Of a stretch of 64,000 bases of DNA, positions 25,189 through 33,335 are shown in pieces. The stretch lies in the NCBI RefSeq assembly GCF_000716335.1, contig NZ_KL591003.1, positions 491,135 through 555,134 of the forward strand. Reading direction: 5' to 3'. Made by a program: the position numbers and the translations under genes. Under the pieces are notes generated by a model. That model had not been told where the DNA came from. It made no database searches and worked only from the letters and a program-made list of their open reading frames with translations. This DNA comes from Streptomyces sp. NRRL S-118 (lineage in GTDB: Bacteria > Actinomycetota > Actinomycetes > Streptomycetales > Streptomycetaceae). The first letter of the stretch is position 1; the number at the start of each line of letters is the position of its first letter.

Positions 25189-25902
25189 ATGCTCGACCCC
25201 GTCACACGGCCCCAGGCCACGCTCGCCGTCCGCTGTTCCCGGGCGCTCATGTCACCGTGGTCCCGGCTCTCGCTGCTGCTGGTCATGCTCGCGTCCGCGG
25301 CGTCGGCCGTGCTGCTGTACGAACCGCAGCGGCTGCTGTCAGCGGGCTGGCCGCCGCAGATCGGCGGCGCGGGCGCGGTGGTGCTGTTCGCGCTGGCGTA
25401 CGGACTGTGCACCGCGGCCTTCGTGCCGCGGCCGATCCTGAACCTGGCGGCGGGCGCGCTCTTCGGTTCCCAGGCGGGACTGGCCGCGGCGGTCGCCGGG
25501 ACGGTGCTGGGGGCGGGCATCGCCTTCACGCTGGGCCGGCTGCTGGGGCAGGACGCGCTGCGTCCGCTGCTGCGCGGGCGCTGGCTGACGGCGGCGGACG
25601 GGCAGCTGAGCCGGCACGGGTTCCGCTCGATGCTGGCGATCCGCCTCTTCCCGGGCGTTCCGTTCGCCGCGGCGAACTACTGCTCCGCGGTCTCGCGGAT
25701 GGGATACGCGCCGTTCCTGCTGGCCACGGGCATCGGTTCGGTCCCGAACACCGCGGCGTACGTGGTCGCGGGCAGCGAGGCCGCGTCGCCGACGTCCCCG
25801 GCGTTCCTCCTCGCGACGGGGTTCATCGTCCTGACGGGGCTCGCGGCGGCGGTGGTCGCCTGGTGCAAGCGCCACCGCCTGCGCGGCGCAGCCGGGCGCT
25901 GA
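25189..25902 (+). CDS. TVP38/TMEM64 family (VTT domain) membrane protein
   Basis: The 237-aa protein has five to six hydrophobic helices and the VTT signature: FVPRPILNLAAGALFG (re-entrant loop), GRLLGQDALR, and RLFPGVPFAAANYCSAVSRM (the F-P-x-x-P-x-x-x-N-type motif). These are DedA-superfamily relatives implicated in lipid scrambling. TAATCT six bases before the ATG predicts a leaderless mRNA. It precedes uppP by 135 bp on the same strand, which fits a shared role in lipid-carrier recycling (inference). Confidence 0.88.
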   Translation: MLDPVTRPQATLAVRCSRALMSPWSRLSLLLVMLASAASAVLLYEPQRLLSAGWPPQIGGAGAVVLFALAYGLCTAAFVPRPILNLAAGALFGSQAGLAAAVAGTVLGAGIAFTLGRLLGQDALRPLLRGRWLTAADGQLSRHGFRSMLAIRLFPGVPFAAANYCSAVSRMGYAPFLLATGIGSVPNTAAYVVAGSEAASPTSPAFLLATGFIVLTGLAAAVVAWCKRHRLRGAAGR

Positions 25903-26037
25903 GCCCGGCGTCCGCGAACCGTTCATTCACCTTGGGACGGTACGCTGCGCACCGACCAGGCGCCGATCATCGTCCACCGCGTTGATCGCTGCTGCCGCCA
26001 TTGACCGCACGAGCACCTTCGGGACGGCCCTAGCCCC

Positions 26038-26913
26038 ATGAATTGGTTCGAATCGTTCGTCCTCGGACTCGTCCAGGGGCTGACGGAGTTCCTCCCCATC
26101 TCCTCCAGCGCCCATCTGCGGCTGACCGCGGCCTTCGCGGGCTGGTCCGACCCGGGCGCGGCCTTCACCGCCATCACCCAGATCGGTACGGAGACGGCCG
26201 TGCTGATCTACTTCCGCCAGGACATCGCGCGCATCGTGTCGGCGTGGTTCCGGTCCCTGACGGACAAGTCGCTGCGCGCGGACCACGACGCCCGGATGGG
26301 GTGGCTCGTGATCGTCGGCTCGATCCCGATCGGTGTGCTGGGCGTCACCCTCAAGGACCACATCGAGGGCCCGTTCCGCGACCTGCGCCTGATCGCCACG
26401 ACGCTCATCGTCATGGGCATCGTCCTCGGCATCGCCGACCGCCTGGCGGCCCGCGTCGAGGAGGGCGGCCGGCACCGCGCGGCACCCGAGCGCAAGACGC
26501 TGCAGGACCTGGGCGTGAAGGACGGGCTGATCTTCGGGCTGTGCCAGGCGATGGCGCTGATCCCCGGCGTCTCCCGGTCCGGCGCGACGATCAGCGGTGG
26601 CCTGCTGATGAGCTACACCCGGGAGGCCGCGGCCCGCTACTCGTTCCTGCTGGCCATTCCGGCGGTGCTGGCCTCGGGCCTGTTCGAGCTGAAGGACGCG
26701 ACCGAGGGCGGCCACGTGTCCTGGGGCCCGACGATCTTCGCGACGATCATCGCCTTCGGGGTCGGATACGCCGTCATCGCGTGGTTCATGAAATTCATCA
26801 CGACGAAGAGCTTCATGCCCTTCGTGATCTACCGGATACTGCTCGGCATCGTGCTGTTCGCCCTGGTGGCACTGGGTGTGCTGAGCCCGCACGCGGGTGA
26901 GTCCGCGGGCTGA
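26038..26913 (+). CDS. uppP: Undecaprenyl-diphosphatase UppP/BacA
   Basis: The 291-aa integral membrane protein has both catalytic segments: EFLPISSSAHL (Glu17, Ser22-24, His26) and IPGVSRSGATISGG (Arg180 in the phosphate loop). Around eight helices are apparent. It dephosphorylates undecaprenyl diphosphate after each round of peptidoglycan export, recycles the lipid carrier and gives bacitracin tolerance. The ATG is at 26038 in a GGGACGG-N context; TTGACC at 26001 is a possible -35, but no good -10 is visible. Confidence 0.96.
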   Translation: MNWFESFVLGLVQGLTEFLPISSSAHLRLTAAFAGWSDPGAAFTAITQIGTETAVLIYFRQDIARIVSAWFRSLTDKSLRADHDARMGWLVIVGSIPIGVLGVTLKDHIEGPFRDLRLIATTLIVMGIVLGIADRLAARVEEGGRHRAAPERKTLQDLGVKDGLIFGLCQAMALIPGVSRSGATISGGLLMSYTREAAARYSFLLAIPAVLASGLFELKDATEGGHVSWGPTIFATIIAFGVGYAVIAWFMKFITTKSFMPFVIYRILLGIVLFALVALGVLSPHAGESAG

Positions 26914-27007
26914 TCCCGGGACGCGAGCGTCGCTCCGGCGGGGCCGTGGCGGATGCCACGCCCCCGCCGGGGGAGGATTGTCGGACTTCGCCCCTAACCT
27001 GGATGCC

Positions 27008-27184
27008 ATGTTCAAGACCCCAGTCGACTCTGACCAGCCCTCCGCGGACGCGCTGAACCGCGCGATCCGTGAACTGTGGGTGCGTTCCGGCGGCCGGCTG
27101 TCGGCGGACGAGCAGCGGATCTACCACCGGCTCGTGGTGGCCTGGGCCGCGGCGCAGCACGGCGACGTCGCGAAGGCCGCATAG
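27008..27184 (+). CDS. Small conserved protein, 58 aa
   Basis: The 58-aa protein (MFKTPVDSDQPSADALNRAI onward) is probably helical, with no signal or membrane segment. I recall similar small ORFs next to uppP-lnt in Streptomyces, but know no function. The start is convincing: TAACCT (26995-27000) ends 7 nt before the ATG, giving a leaderless mRNA, and a strong hairpin follows the stop. Confidence 0.75.
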   Translation: MFKTPVDSDQPSADALNRAIRELWVRSGGRLSADEQRIYHRLVVAWAAAQHGDVAKAA

Positions 27185-27200
27185 CCCGAGCATGCGCGTG

Positions 27201-27231
27201 GGGCCGCCGGCAGGGGGGTGACCGGCGGCCC
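27201..27231 (+). terminator. Hairpin terminator
   Basis: GGGCCGCCGG (27201-27210) pairs with CCGGCGGCCC (27222-27231) around an 11-nt loop, 16 bp after the small gene. Confidence 0.75.
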
Positions 27232-27304
27232 GTGGCCCGGGTTCCTCCGGCCCGAACACGCAGGAACAGCGTGCCGCGCGGAGCCGGACGCCCGCGAGGG
27301 CGCG

Positions 27305-27322
27305 TGACGCATATATGCATGC
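27305..27322. repeat. AT-rich palindrome ACGCAT-N6-ATGCGT
   Basis: ACGCAT (27305-27310) and ATGCGT (27317-27322) flank ATATGC. The tract is unusually AT-rich for this genome and lies in the gap before the next small gene, so it may be an operator. Confidence 0.5.
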
Positions 27323-27396
27323 GTTTCCTTCACACCCCGTGTGAGCGCCCCCCGGGGGCAGGTGCGATCAAGGGCCGCCGGGCGCACCCTGGTCCC

Positions 27397-27612
27397 ATGG
27401 CCTGGCAGGCACCCGTCGTCGTCCACCGCCCCTCCCCCGGCGGAGGCCGGCGCGTCACCATCCGCGGACGGATCGCCGGACTCGCCCACAACGACGCCGA
27501 CCTCATGGAGTTCCTCCGGCGCGCCGGTCTCGAGGAAGCCGACATCTCGCTCGACGACCCGCACCTGGTCGAGTGGCGCGGCGGCCGCGCCCACCAGTGG
27601 GAAGCCGCCTGA
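27397..27612 (+). CDS. Small conserved protein, 71 aa
   Basis: The 71-aa protein begins MAWQAPVVVHRPSPGGGRRV and ends DDPHLVEWRGGRAHQWEAA. The composition (beta-rich N-terminal half, acidic helix, WRGG turn) looks like a compact soluble domain conserved in streptomycetes; I do not know its role. CACCCT (27385-27390) lies six bases before the ATG, a weak leaderless-type -10. It has typical high third-position GC, so it is very likely coding. Confidence 0.7.
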   Translation: MAWQAPVVVHRPSPGGGRRVTIRGRIAGLAHNDADLMEFLRRAGLEEADISLDDPHLVEWRGGRAHQWEAA

Positions 27613-27705
27613 GCGGCCCGCGCGACCGGTCCGGGCGCGACCCGTGCGGCTGGTGGAGGGTGCAGTGCCCTTGGCGTGGCGCCGCGGCTGCTCAACACTG
27701 GCCGG

Positions 27706-28164
27706 ATGACGCAGCGCGTGGACCTCGCGACCGTGATGGACCGGCTGGCCATCGACGAACTCATCACCGGTTACGCGGTGGCCGTGGACGACGCGGACTG
27801 GGCCGCGTACCGGGAACTGTTCACCCCCGACGGGCGGGCGGACTACCGGACGGCGGGCGGCATCGCCGGCCCGGCGGGCGAGGTCGCCGACTGGCTGGCG
27901 GAGGCGATGCTGCGGTTCCCCGTGCGCCAGCACCTCGTCGTCAACCGGCGGGTGCGCATCGAGGAGGTGGACGGCTTCCCCGGTGACAGTGCCGAGGCGC
28001 TCGCCGACTACGTCAACCCGATGCGGCTGGAGTCGGGCGACGACATCGTCACGGGCGGGCGGTACGCCTTCGGGCTGCGGCGCACCGACGGCGGCTGGCG
28101 GCTGTGCTCGGTGGTCGTACGGGAGAAGTGGCGACGCGCCACGGGCGTACTGTCGGCGGACTGA
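27706..28164 (+). CDS. SnoaL-like/nuclear transport factor 2-fold protein
   Basis: The 152-aa protein has the NTF2/SnoaL_4 pattern: an N-terminal helix LAIDELITGYAVAVDDADW, YRELFTPDGRADY, then curved-sheet strands ending GGRYAFGLRRTDGGWRLCSVVVREKW. Members include polyketide cyclases, ketosteroid isomerases and dehydratases with Asp/His active sites; here Asp and His residues occur at the expected N-terminal and mid positions, but no substrate can be assigned. AACACT lies 6 nt before the ATG. It is 43 bp upstream of lnt. Confidence 0.85.
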   Translation: MTQRVDLATVMDRLAIDELITGYAVAVDDADWAAYRELFTPDGRADYRTAGGIAGPAGEVADWLAEAMLRFPVRQHLVVNRRVRIEEVDGFPGDSAEALADYVNPMRLESGDDIVTGGRYAFGLRRTDGGWRLCSVVVREKWRRATGVLSAD

Positions 28165-28207
28165 TCGCTCGCGCACACTGGAGGCGTCACCCCCGAGGAG
28201 GCGCGGT

Positions 28208-29833
28208 ATGCGGATGCGCGGCGTGCGGATTGCGGTCGCTCGGCGGGACGCCGTGAGGCGGCTGCTCGTCTCGCGCTGGTGGCGGGCCGCGGCGGCGGTC
28301 GCCGCGGGGGCCCTGCCGGCGCTGGCGTTTCCGGCACCTTCCTGGTGGTGGTTCGCGTACGTGGCGCTGGTGCCGTGGCTGCTGCTGATCCGGACCGCGC
28401 CCACCGGTGGCCGTGCCGCCCTGGACGGCTGGCTGGGCGGTCTGGGCTTCATGCTGGCGCTGCACCACTGGCTGATGCCGAGCCTCCATGTCTTCATCCT
28501 GGTGCTGGCCGCGCTGCTCGGGCTGTTGTGGGCCCCCTGGGGCTGGCTGGTGCGGCTGATGCTGGCGCGGGCGCCGTCCCGGGGCCGGGCGGCCGCCGCC
28601 GTGGTGGTCGTACCGTCCGGCTGGCTGATGGTGGAGCTGGTGCGGTCCTGGGAGGGGCTGGGCGGTCCGTGGGGGCTGCTGGGCGCGAGCCAGTGGCAGG
28701 TGGACGCCGTCCTGCGGGTGGCGTCGCTGGGCGGTGTGTGGCTGGCGAGCCTGCTGGTGGTGGGGGTCAACACGGCCGTGGCCGTGCTGGTGTCGGTGCC
28801 GTCCGCGCGGACGGCGGCGGTCGCCGGCCTCGCCGTGTGTGCGCTGACCGCCGGCACGGCGTGGTGGTGGGTGCCGTCACCGCGGCCGGCCGGGGAGGTC
28901 CGGGTGGCCGTCGTCCAGCCCGGGGTCATCAACGGCGTCGGCGGCGCCGAACGGCGGGTGGCCCGCGGCGAGGAGCTCACCCGGGAGCTGGCCGGCCGGG
29001 ACGTGGATCTGGTGGTGTGGGGCGAGAGCAGCGTGGGCGCGGACCTGGCGGCGCGGCCGGACCTGGCCCGCCGGCTCGCCGCGCTCTCCCGCGAGGTGGG
29101 CGCCGAGGTGCTGGTCAATGTGGACGCACGGCGCTCGGACCGCCCGGGCATCTACAAGAGCAGCGTTCTGATCGGGCCCCAGGGGCCCACTGGTGACCGC
29201 TACGACAAGATGCGGCTGGTGCCGTTCGGCGAGTACGTCCCGCTGCGCTCGCTGCTGGGCTGGGCCACCTCGGTCGGCAAGGCGGCGGCCGAGGACCGCC
29301 GCCGCGGTACGCAGCCCGTGGTGATGGCCGTCGGCGACGAGGGGCTCCGGCTCGGTCCGCTGGTGTGCTTCGAGTCGGCGTTCCCCGACATGAGCCGCCG
29401 ACTGGCCCGCGACGGCGCCCGGTTGCTGGTGGCCCAGTCGGCGACGTCGACGTTCCAGGACAGCTGGGCGCCCGGGCAGCACGCCTCCCTGGCGGCGCTC
29501 CGGGCGGCCGAGACGGGCCGGCCGGTGGTCCACGCGACACTCACCGGCGTGAGCGCGGTGTACGGCGCCGACGGCGCCCCCATCGGCTCCCCGCTGGGTA
29601 CCCAGCGCAGTGCGTCGGCCGTGTACGACATCCCGCTGTCGGACGCCACGACGCCGTACGCGCGGTTCGGCGACTGGCCGGTGTACGCCGCGCTCGCCGT
29701 ACTGGCGGTGCTGCTGGCCGCCGAGGCGGTACGCTCCCTGGGGCCGCTCAGCCGGCCCGGCCGGCCTGGTCGAGGGCGTCCCGTACCACCCGCTCGCACA
29801 GCTCGTGAGTCCTCAGCGCGTCGCGGGCGCTGA
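28208..29833 (+). CDS. lnt: Apolipoprotein N-acyltransferase
   Basis: The 541-aa protein has about six N-terminal membrane helices, then a nitrilase-type domain with the complete catalytic triad: Glu273 (VVWGESSVG), Lys334 (RYDKMRLVPFGEYVPL) and Cys387 (LVCFESAFPD), and a final C-terminal helix. It adds the third acyl chain to the N-terminal Cys of lipoproteins in the outer leaflet of the membrane. Several lipoprotein genes occur in this window (33.3, 35.4, 40.2 kb). GAGGAGG precedes the ATG at 28208. The C-terminal ~30 residues are Pro/Arg/Gly-rich and overlap the convergent oxidoreductase gene by 86 bp. Confidence 0.95.
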   Translation: MRMRGVRIAVARRDAVRRLLVSRWWRAAAAVAAGALPALAFPAPSWWWFAYVALVPWLLLIRTAPTGGRAALDGWLGGLGFMLALHHWLMPSLHVFILVLAALLGLLWAPWGWLVRLMLARAPSRGRAAAAVVVVPSGWLMVELVRSWEGLGGPWGLLGASQWQVDAVLRVASLGGVWLASLLVVGVNTAVAVLVSVPSARTAAVAGLAVCALTAGTAWWWVPSPRPAGEVRVAVVQPGVINGVGGAERRVARGEELTRELAGRDVDLVVWGESSVGADLAARPDLARRLAALSREVGAEVLVNVDARRSDRPGIYKSSVLIGPQGPTGDRYDKMRLVPFGEYVPLRSLLGWATSVGKAAAEDRRRGTQPVVMAVGDEGLRLGPLVCFESAFPDMSRRLARDGARLLVAQSATSTFQDSWAPGQHASLAALRAAETGRPVVHATLTGVSAVYGADGAPIGSPLGTQRSASAVYDIPLSDATTPYARFGDWPVYAALAVLAVLLAAEAVRSLGPLSRPGRPGRGRPVPPARTARESSARRGR

Positions 29834-30662
29834 TCCCCTTCCCCGCGGCCACGGCGTCCAGGAAGGCCAGCGCGACCTGTTCGATGCCGCGCTGCCGGGC
29901 GACGGGCACCCAGTCGCCGCGGCGGCGCAGGGTGGGCTGGCCCTTGTGGTCGACGACCTCGGAGAGGTTGAGGACCTGCCGCTTGGTGTCCTGGCCGGAG
30001 ACTTCGAGGATCTCCTCGGTGGAGCCGTTCATCCGGTTCATCATGCCGATCGCGGTGAACCCGTCGCCCGACATCTGGAGCACGACGTGGTGCATCAGCC
30101 CGTCGCGGATCCGGACGCGCACGTCGATGTGGTCGGCCTCGCCCGGCAGCAGGAAGCGCAGGGTGTCGACGACGTGGATGAAGTCGTCGAGGACGAAGGT
30201 GCGCGGGTCCTCCGGCAGCCCGATCCGGTTCTTCTGCATCAGGACCAGGTCGCGCGGGTGGTCCAGGCACTGCGCGTAGGAGGGGGCGTAGCGGCGGTTG
30301 AACCCGACGGCGAGGCCGGTTGCGCGCGCCTCGGCGAGCTCCACCAGGCGGCGTGAGTCCTCGATCCGGTAGGCGAGCGGCTTGTCGACGTACGTCGGCA
30401 CGCCGGCCTCCAGGAGCCGGGTGACGATCTCGGGGTGCGCGTCGGTCGGCGCGTGGACGAACGCGGCGTCGATCCCGGCGGCCAGGAGGGAGTCGAGATC
30501 GGCGTGGCGGCGCTCCGCCGGGACGTGGTACGTCTCCGCGACCCGGGCGAGGGTGGCCGGGGTGCGGGTCTGCAGGTGCAGCTCCGCGCCGGGCCGGGTG
30601 GCGAGAACGGGCAGATAGGCCTTCCGCGCGATGTCGCCGAGCCCGATGCAGCCGATCTTCAC
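29748..30662 (-). CDS. Gfo/Idh/MocA family oxidoreductase
   Basis: The 304-aa protein has an N-terminal Rossmann domain, IGCIGLGDIARKAYLPVL, and the typical VPTYVDKPLAYRIEDS segment, where Lys of the EKP-type motif (here DKP) is catalytic. The alpha/beta C-domain follows (RRYAPSYAQC to the end). It should oxidise or reduce a sugar, inositol or related polyol with NAD(P). GTG at 30662 has GGGAG upstream and lies 10 bp after the flavin monooxygenase stop, so the two form an operon. The open frame continues far upstream only as antisense-like text inside the monooxygenase gene, so no fusion is proposed. Its last 29 codons lie over the lnt tail. Confidence 0.9.
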   Translation of the reverse strand: MKIGCIGLGDIARKAYLPVLATRPGAELHLQTRTPATLARVAETYHVPAERRHADLDSLLAAGIDAAFVHAPTDAHPEIVTRLLEAGVPTYVDKPLAYRIEDSRRLVELAEARATGLAVGFNRRYAPSYAQCLDHPRDLVLMQKNRIGLPEDPRTFVLDDFIHVVDTLRFLLPGEADHIDVRVRIRDGLMHHVVLQMSGDGFTAIGMMNRMNGSTEEILEVSGQDTKRQVLNLSEVVDHKGQPTLRRRGDWVPVARQRGIEQVALAFLDAVAAGKGISARDALRTHELCERVVRDALDQAGRAG

Positions 30663-30672
30663 GGGGGTCTCC

Positions 30673-31902
30673 CTATCGAAGTGCCTGACGGTCGTCGTGA
30701 TCGTATGTCCGCGTGCCGGTTCCGTGTTGCGGGGGGTGCCAGTCGGCGATGCCGTCGAAGGCGCGCAGGGCGAGTCCGGGACCGGCGAGGCCGGCCAGCG
30801 CCACGAGGGCGTTGCGCAGCAGGACGAACGGGCGGCCGTCCCGGGTGTGGAGCGCGGTGACCCGGGCGGCCTTGCGGACGATGGCGGTGGTGCGGGGCAG
30901 GCGGTCCGCGGAGTAGGCCGCGAGACCGGCGCCGAGGTCGGCTCGGGGTGCCAGGTGGTGGGCGAGCACGATCCCGTCCTCGATGGCCTGGTTGCCGCCC
31001 TGGCCGAGGGTGGGGGCCATCGCGTGGGCGGAGTCGCCGAGCAGGGCGGTGCGGCCGCGGTGGAAGGCGGGCAGGGGGACGGCGAGGTGGTGGATGTCGT
31101 GCCGCAGGACACCGTCCTCACCGGCGGCGGCGAGGAGCGCGGGGACCGGGTCGTGCCAGTCGCCGCAGCGGCGCAGCAGTTCGGCCCTCTCCCCGTCGGG
31201 GCTGTGCCCACCGGCGGGGGCGACGGCCGCCGCGTACGCGTAGACCCGGCCGTCCTTGAGCGGCTGGGTGCCCCACAGGACGCCACGGCCCCACGTCTCA
31301 TGGGGGTGGAAGGGCCTCGGCGGCGCGGGGACGACCAGGCGCCAGCTCGTGAGGCCGGTGTACCGCGGGCCCGGGTGGGCGGGGAACAGGGCGGTGCGGA
31401 CGGCCGAGTGGATGCCGTCGGCGCCGATGACGAGGTCGGCGTCGAACTCCCCGTCGGGCGTGGTGACGCGGGCGGGGCGGCCGCCGGGTACCCCGGGGTC
31501 CGCGAGTTCCGCGGGGGCTCCGGTGCGCAGGGCCCCGTCGGGCAGCCGGGAGGCGAGCAGCTCGACGAGGGTGGCCCGGTGGAGCGCGACGAGGGGGCCG
31601 CCGTACCTCTCGGCGGCGACCCGCGCGTTCGTGCGGGAGAGCCAGCGGCCTCCGGGGGTGCGCAGCCCGCCGTCACCCTGCCAGGCCGCCAGGGCCCGGA
31701 CCTCGTCGCCGAGGCCGATGACGTCCAGGGCGCGCAGGGCGTTGGGGGCGAGGCCGAGGCCGGCGCCGACGGGCCGGAGCGAGGCGGCGCGCTCCAGTAC
31801 GGTGATGCGCCAGCCCCGCCGGTGCAGGGCCACGGCGGCGGTGAGCCCGCCGATGCCGCTGCCGATGACGACGGCGTGGGGCGGGGCCGGTCGGTTGTCC
31901 AT
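30673..31902 (-). CDS. FAD-dependent aromatic-type monooxygenase
   Basis: The 409-aa flavoprotein has the GxGxxG of the PHBH class (VVIGSGIGGLTAAVAL), the DG-type motif VIGADGIHSAVR and the GD motif LLGDSAHAMAPTLGQGGNQ for the FAD ribityl. It belongs with the PheA/UbiH/salicylate-hydroxylase-like monooxygenases; the substrate is unknown. ATG at 31902 has AGGAG upstream. It is the first gene of a two-gene operon with the Gfo/Idh enzyme and is divergent to a TetR regulator with two perfect operators between them, so it should be induced by a small molecule. Confidence 0.92.
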   Translation of the reverse strand: MDNRPAPPHAVVIGSGIGGLTAAVALHRRGWRITVLERAASLRPVGAGLGLAPNALRALDVIGLGDEVRALAAWQGDGGLRTPGGRWLSRTNARVAAERYGGPLVALHRATLVELLASRLPDGALRTGAPAELADPGVPGGRPARVTTPDGEFDADLVIGADGIHSAVRTALFPAHPGPRYTGLTSWRLVVPAPPRPFHPHETWGRGVLWGTQPLKDGRVYAYAAAVAPAGGHSPDGERAELLRRCGDWHDPVPALLAAAGEDGVLRHDIHHLAVPLPAFHRGRTALLGDSAHAMAPTLGQGGNQAIEDGIVLAHHLAPRADLGAGLAAYSADRLPRTTAIVRKAARVTALHTRDGRPFVLLRNALVALAGLAGPGLALRAFDGIADWHPPQHGTGTRTYDHDDRQALR

Positions 31903-31921
31903 GACTCCTCCAGGAACCTGC

Positions 31922-31988
31922 ACTACAGCTGTAGTAGGCGACACCCGTCACCGTACTACAGCTGTAGTTCTCGCGGTAGGTTGTCCTC
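31922..31988. promoter_or_regulatory. Twin perfect TetR operators and divergent promoters
   Basis: ACTACAGCTGTAGT, a perfect 14-bp palindrome, occurs at 31922-31935 and again at 31955-31968, 33 bp (three helical turns) apart. The rightward TetR promoter has TAGGTT (31977-31982) 6 nt before the ATG. The leftward promoter has GTGACG and TGTAGT boxes overlapping the operators, so binding should block both directions. Confidence 0.85.
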
Positions 31989-32669
31989 ATGACCCCTCGC
32001 GCCGAGCTCATCGCCGACACCGCCCTCGCCCTGCTCGCCGAGCGGGGCATGCGGGGGCTGACCCACCGCGCGGTGGACGAGCGCGCGGGGCTCCCCCAGG
32101 GCTCGACGTCGAACCATGCGAGGACACGGCAGGCCCTGCTGGAGGCGGCGGTCCGGCGGCTGGCCGACCGCGAGGCGCAGGTGCTCGGGCCGGACGAACT
32201 GCCGTCCCCGGGGCCCGCGGGCTCCCGCGCCGGCGCGGGGGACGGCTCCGGCGCGGACACCGGCCCGGACGCCGGCTCCGGCCCGGACGGCGGCTCTGCG
32301 GGGGGAGCTTCCGACCCAGGGGCCGGGCTCGATGCCGTCCTCGACGCCCTGTCGCTGGCTCTGCACCGCTACCTGACCCACCACCGTGACCTGCTCGTGG
32401 CCCGCTACGAGCTGGCTCTGGAGGCCACCCGGCGCCCCGAGCTGCGCGGCTTCTACGACACCGCGGGCCGCCGCTTCCGCGAGCCGCTGACCGCACTGAT
32501 GCGGGCGGCCGGTTCCGCCGCACCGGACCGCCACACCCTGTCGCTGGTGGCATGGGCCGAGGGGCTGATGTTCTCCTGCGCCGTGGGCTCGTTCCACGCC
32601 ACCGTGCCGGACCGGGCGGAACTCCGCGCCGGGCTCGAGGAGTTGCTGCGCGGCATGCTGGGCCGATAA
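31989..32669 (+). CDS. TetR family transcriptional regulator
   Basis: The 226-aa protein has an N-terminal HTH (ELIADTALALLAERGMRG... LTHRAVDERAGLPQGSTSNH) and a helical ligand domain. Residues ~68-110 are a low-complexity Gly/Ala/Ser/Asp/Pro insert not normal for the family, probably a flexible loop. It should repress itself and the divergent monooxygenase operon through the twin ACTACAGCTGTAGT sites and release on binding the enzyme's substrate or a related compound (inference). The leaderless start at 31989 is supported by the -10 box six bases upstream. Confidence 0.93.
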   Translation: MTPRAELIADTALALLAERGMRGLTHRAVDERAGLPQGSTSNHARTRQALLEAAVRRLADREAQVLGPDELPSPGPAGSRAGAGDGSGADTGPDAGSGPDGGSAGGASDPGAGLDAVLDALSLALHRYLTHHRDLLVARYELALEATRRPELRGFYDTAGRRFREPLTALMRAAGSAAPDRHTLSLVAWAEGLMFSCAVGSFHATVPDRAELRAGLEELLRGMLGR

Positions 32670-32710
32670 CCGCTGGCGCCGCCGGTCCGGCCGGGGCGAG
32701 GATGCCCGTC

Positions 32711-33241
32711 ATGACGACTACCGAACAGCCCGCCCAGGACCCCCGCACGGAGCCCTCCACGCTCGCCGGGGAGCGCGAGTCGCTGGAGGGCTGGCTCGAC
32801 TACCACCGCGCGACGCTGGCCCTGAAGTGCCAGGGCCTCGACGACGAGCAGCTGCGCCAGGCATCGGCCCCGCCGTCCGAGCTGACACTGCTGGGTCTCG
32901 TGCGGCACATGGCCGACGTGGAGCGCCACTGGTTCCGCCGCATCCTGACGGGTGAGGACGCGGCGCCGCTCCACTGGTCCGACGAGGACCCCGACGGGGA
33001 CTTCCACGTCACGGAGGACCACACCTGGGACGAGGCGTACGCCACCTGGCAGGAGGAGATCGGGCACGCCCGGGAGCGGGCCGGCGGCCGCTCGCTCGAC
33101 GAGGTGTCCGCCGGCCGGAGCCGCAGCGGGGAGTTGTTCAACCTCCGCTGGATCTACACCCACATGATCGAGGAGTACGCCCGCCACAACGGTCATGCCG
33201 ACCTGATCCGCGAGCGCGTGGACGGCGCGACCGGCGACTGA
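32711..33241 (+). CDS. DinB/DUF664 family protein
   Basis: The 176-aa four-helix-bundle protein resembles DUF664 members of the DinB superfamily: LLGLVRHMADVERHWFRR carries the first metal-ligand His pair, and the C-terminal NLRWIYTHMIEEYARHNGHADLIRE carries the conserved HMIEEYARHNGH motif. Family members are mycothiol- or bacillithiol-dependent transferases; detoxification is a family-based inference. Two ATGs (32702 and 32711) are possible, and the second has GAGG at a better distance. It follows TetR by 41 bp, but a link to the monooxygenase operon is not shown. Confidence 0.87.
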   Translation: MTTTEQPAQDPRTEPSTLAGERESLEGWLDYHRATLALKCQGLDDEQLRQASAPPSELTLLGLVRHMADVERHWFRRILTGEDAAPLHWSDEDPDGDFHVTEDHTWDEAYATWQEEIGHARERAGGRSLDEVSAGRSRSGELFNLRWIYTHMIEEYARHNGHADLIRERVDGATGD

Positions 33242-33335
33242 TCATCCAGCCCCGCCCCTCACGGCCGTCACCCGTGTGGATCAATAACCGCGGGTAGCGG
33301 CCCTCAAGAGGGTGTCCACCCACCACAGTTGCCGG

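Noticed and set aside
29748..31676. Continuous minus-strand frame that could suggest a fusion of Gfo/Idh with an upstream domain
   Set aside because: The extra part lies in a different frame over the flavin monooxygenase gene and is Pro/Ser/Arg-rich; the GTG at 30662 with GGGAG is the real start.
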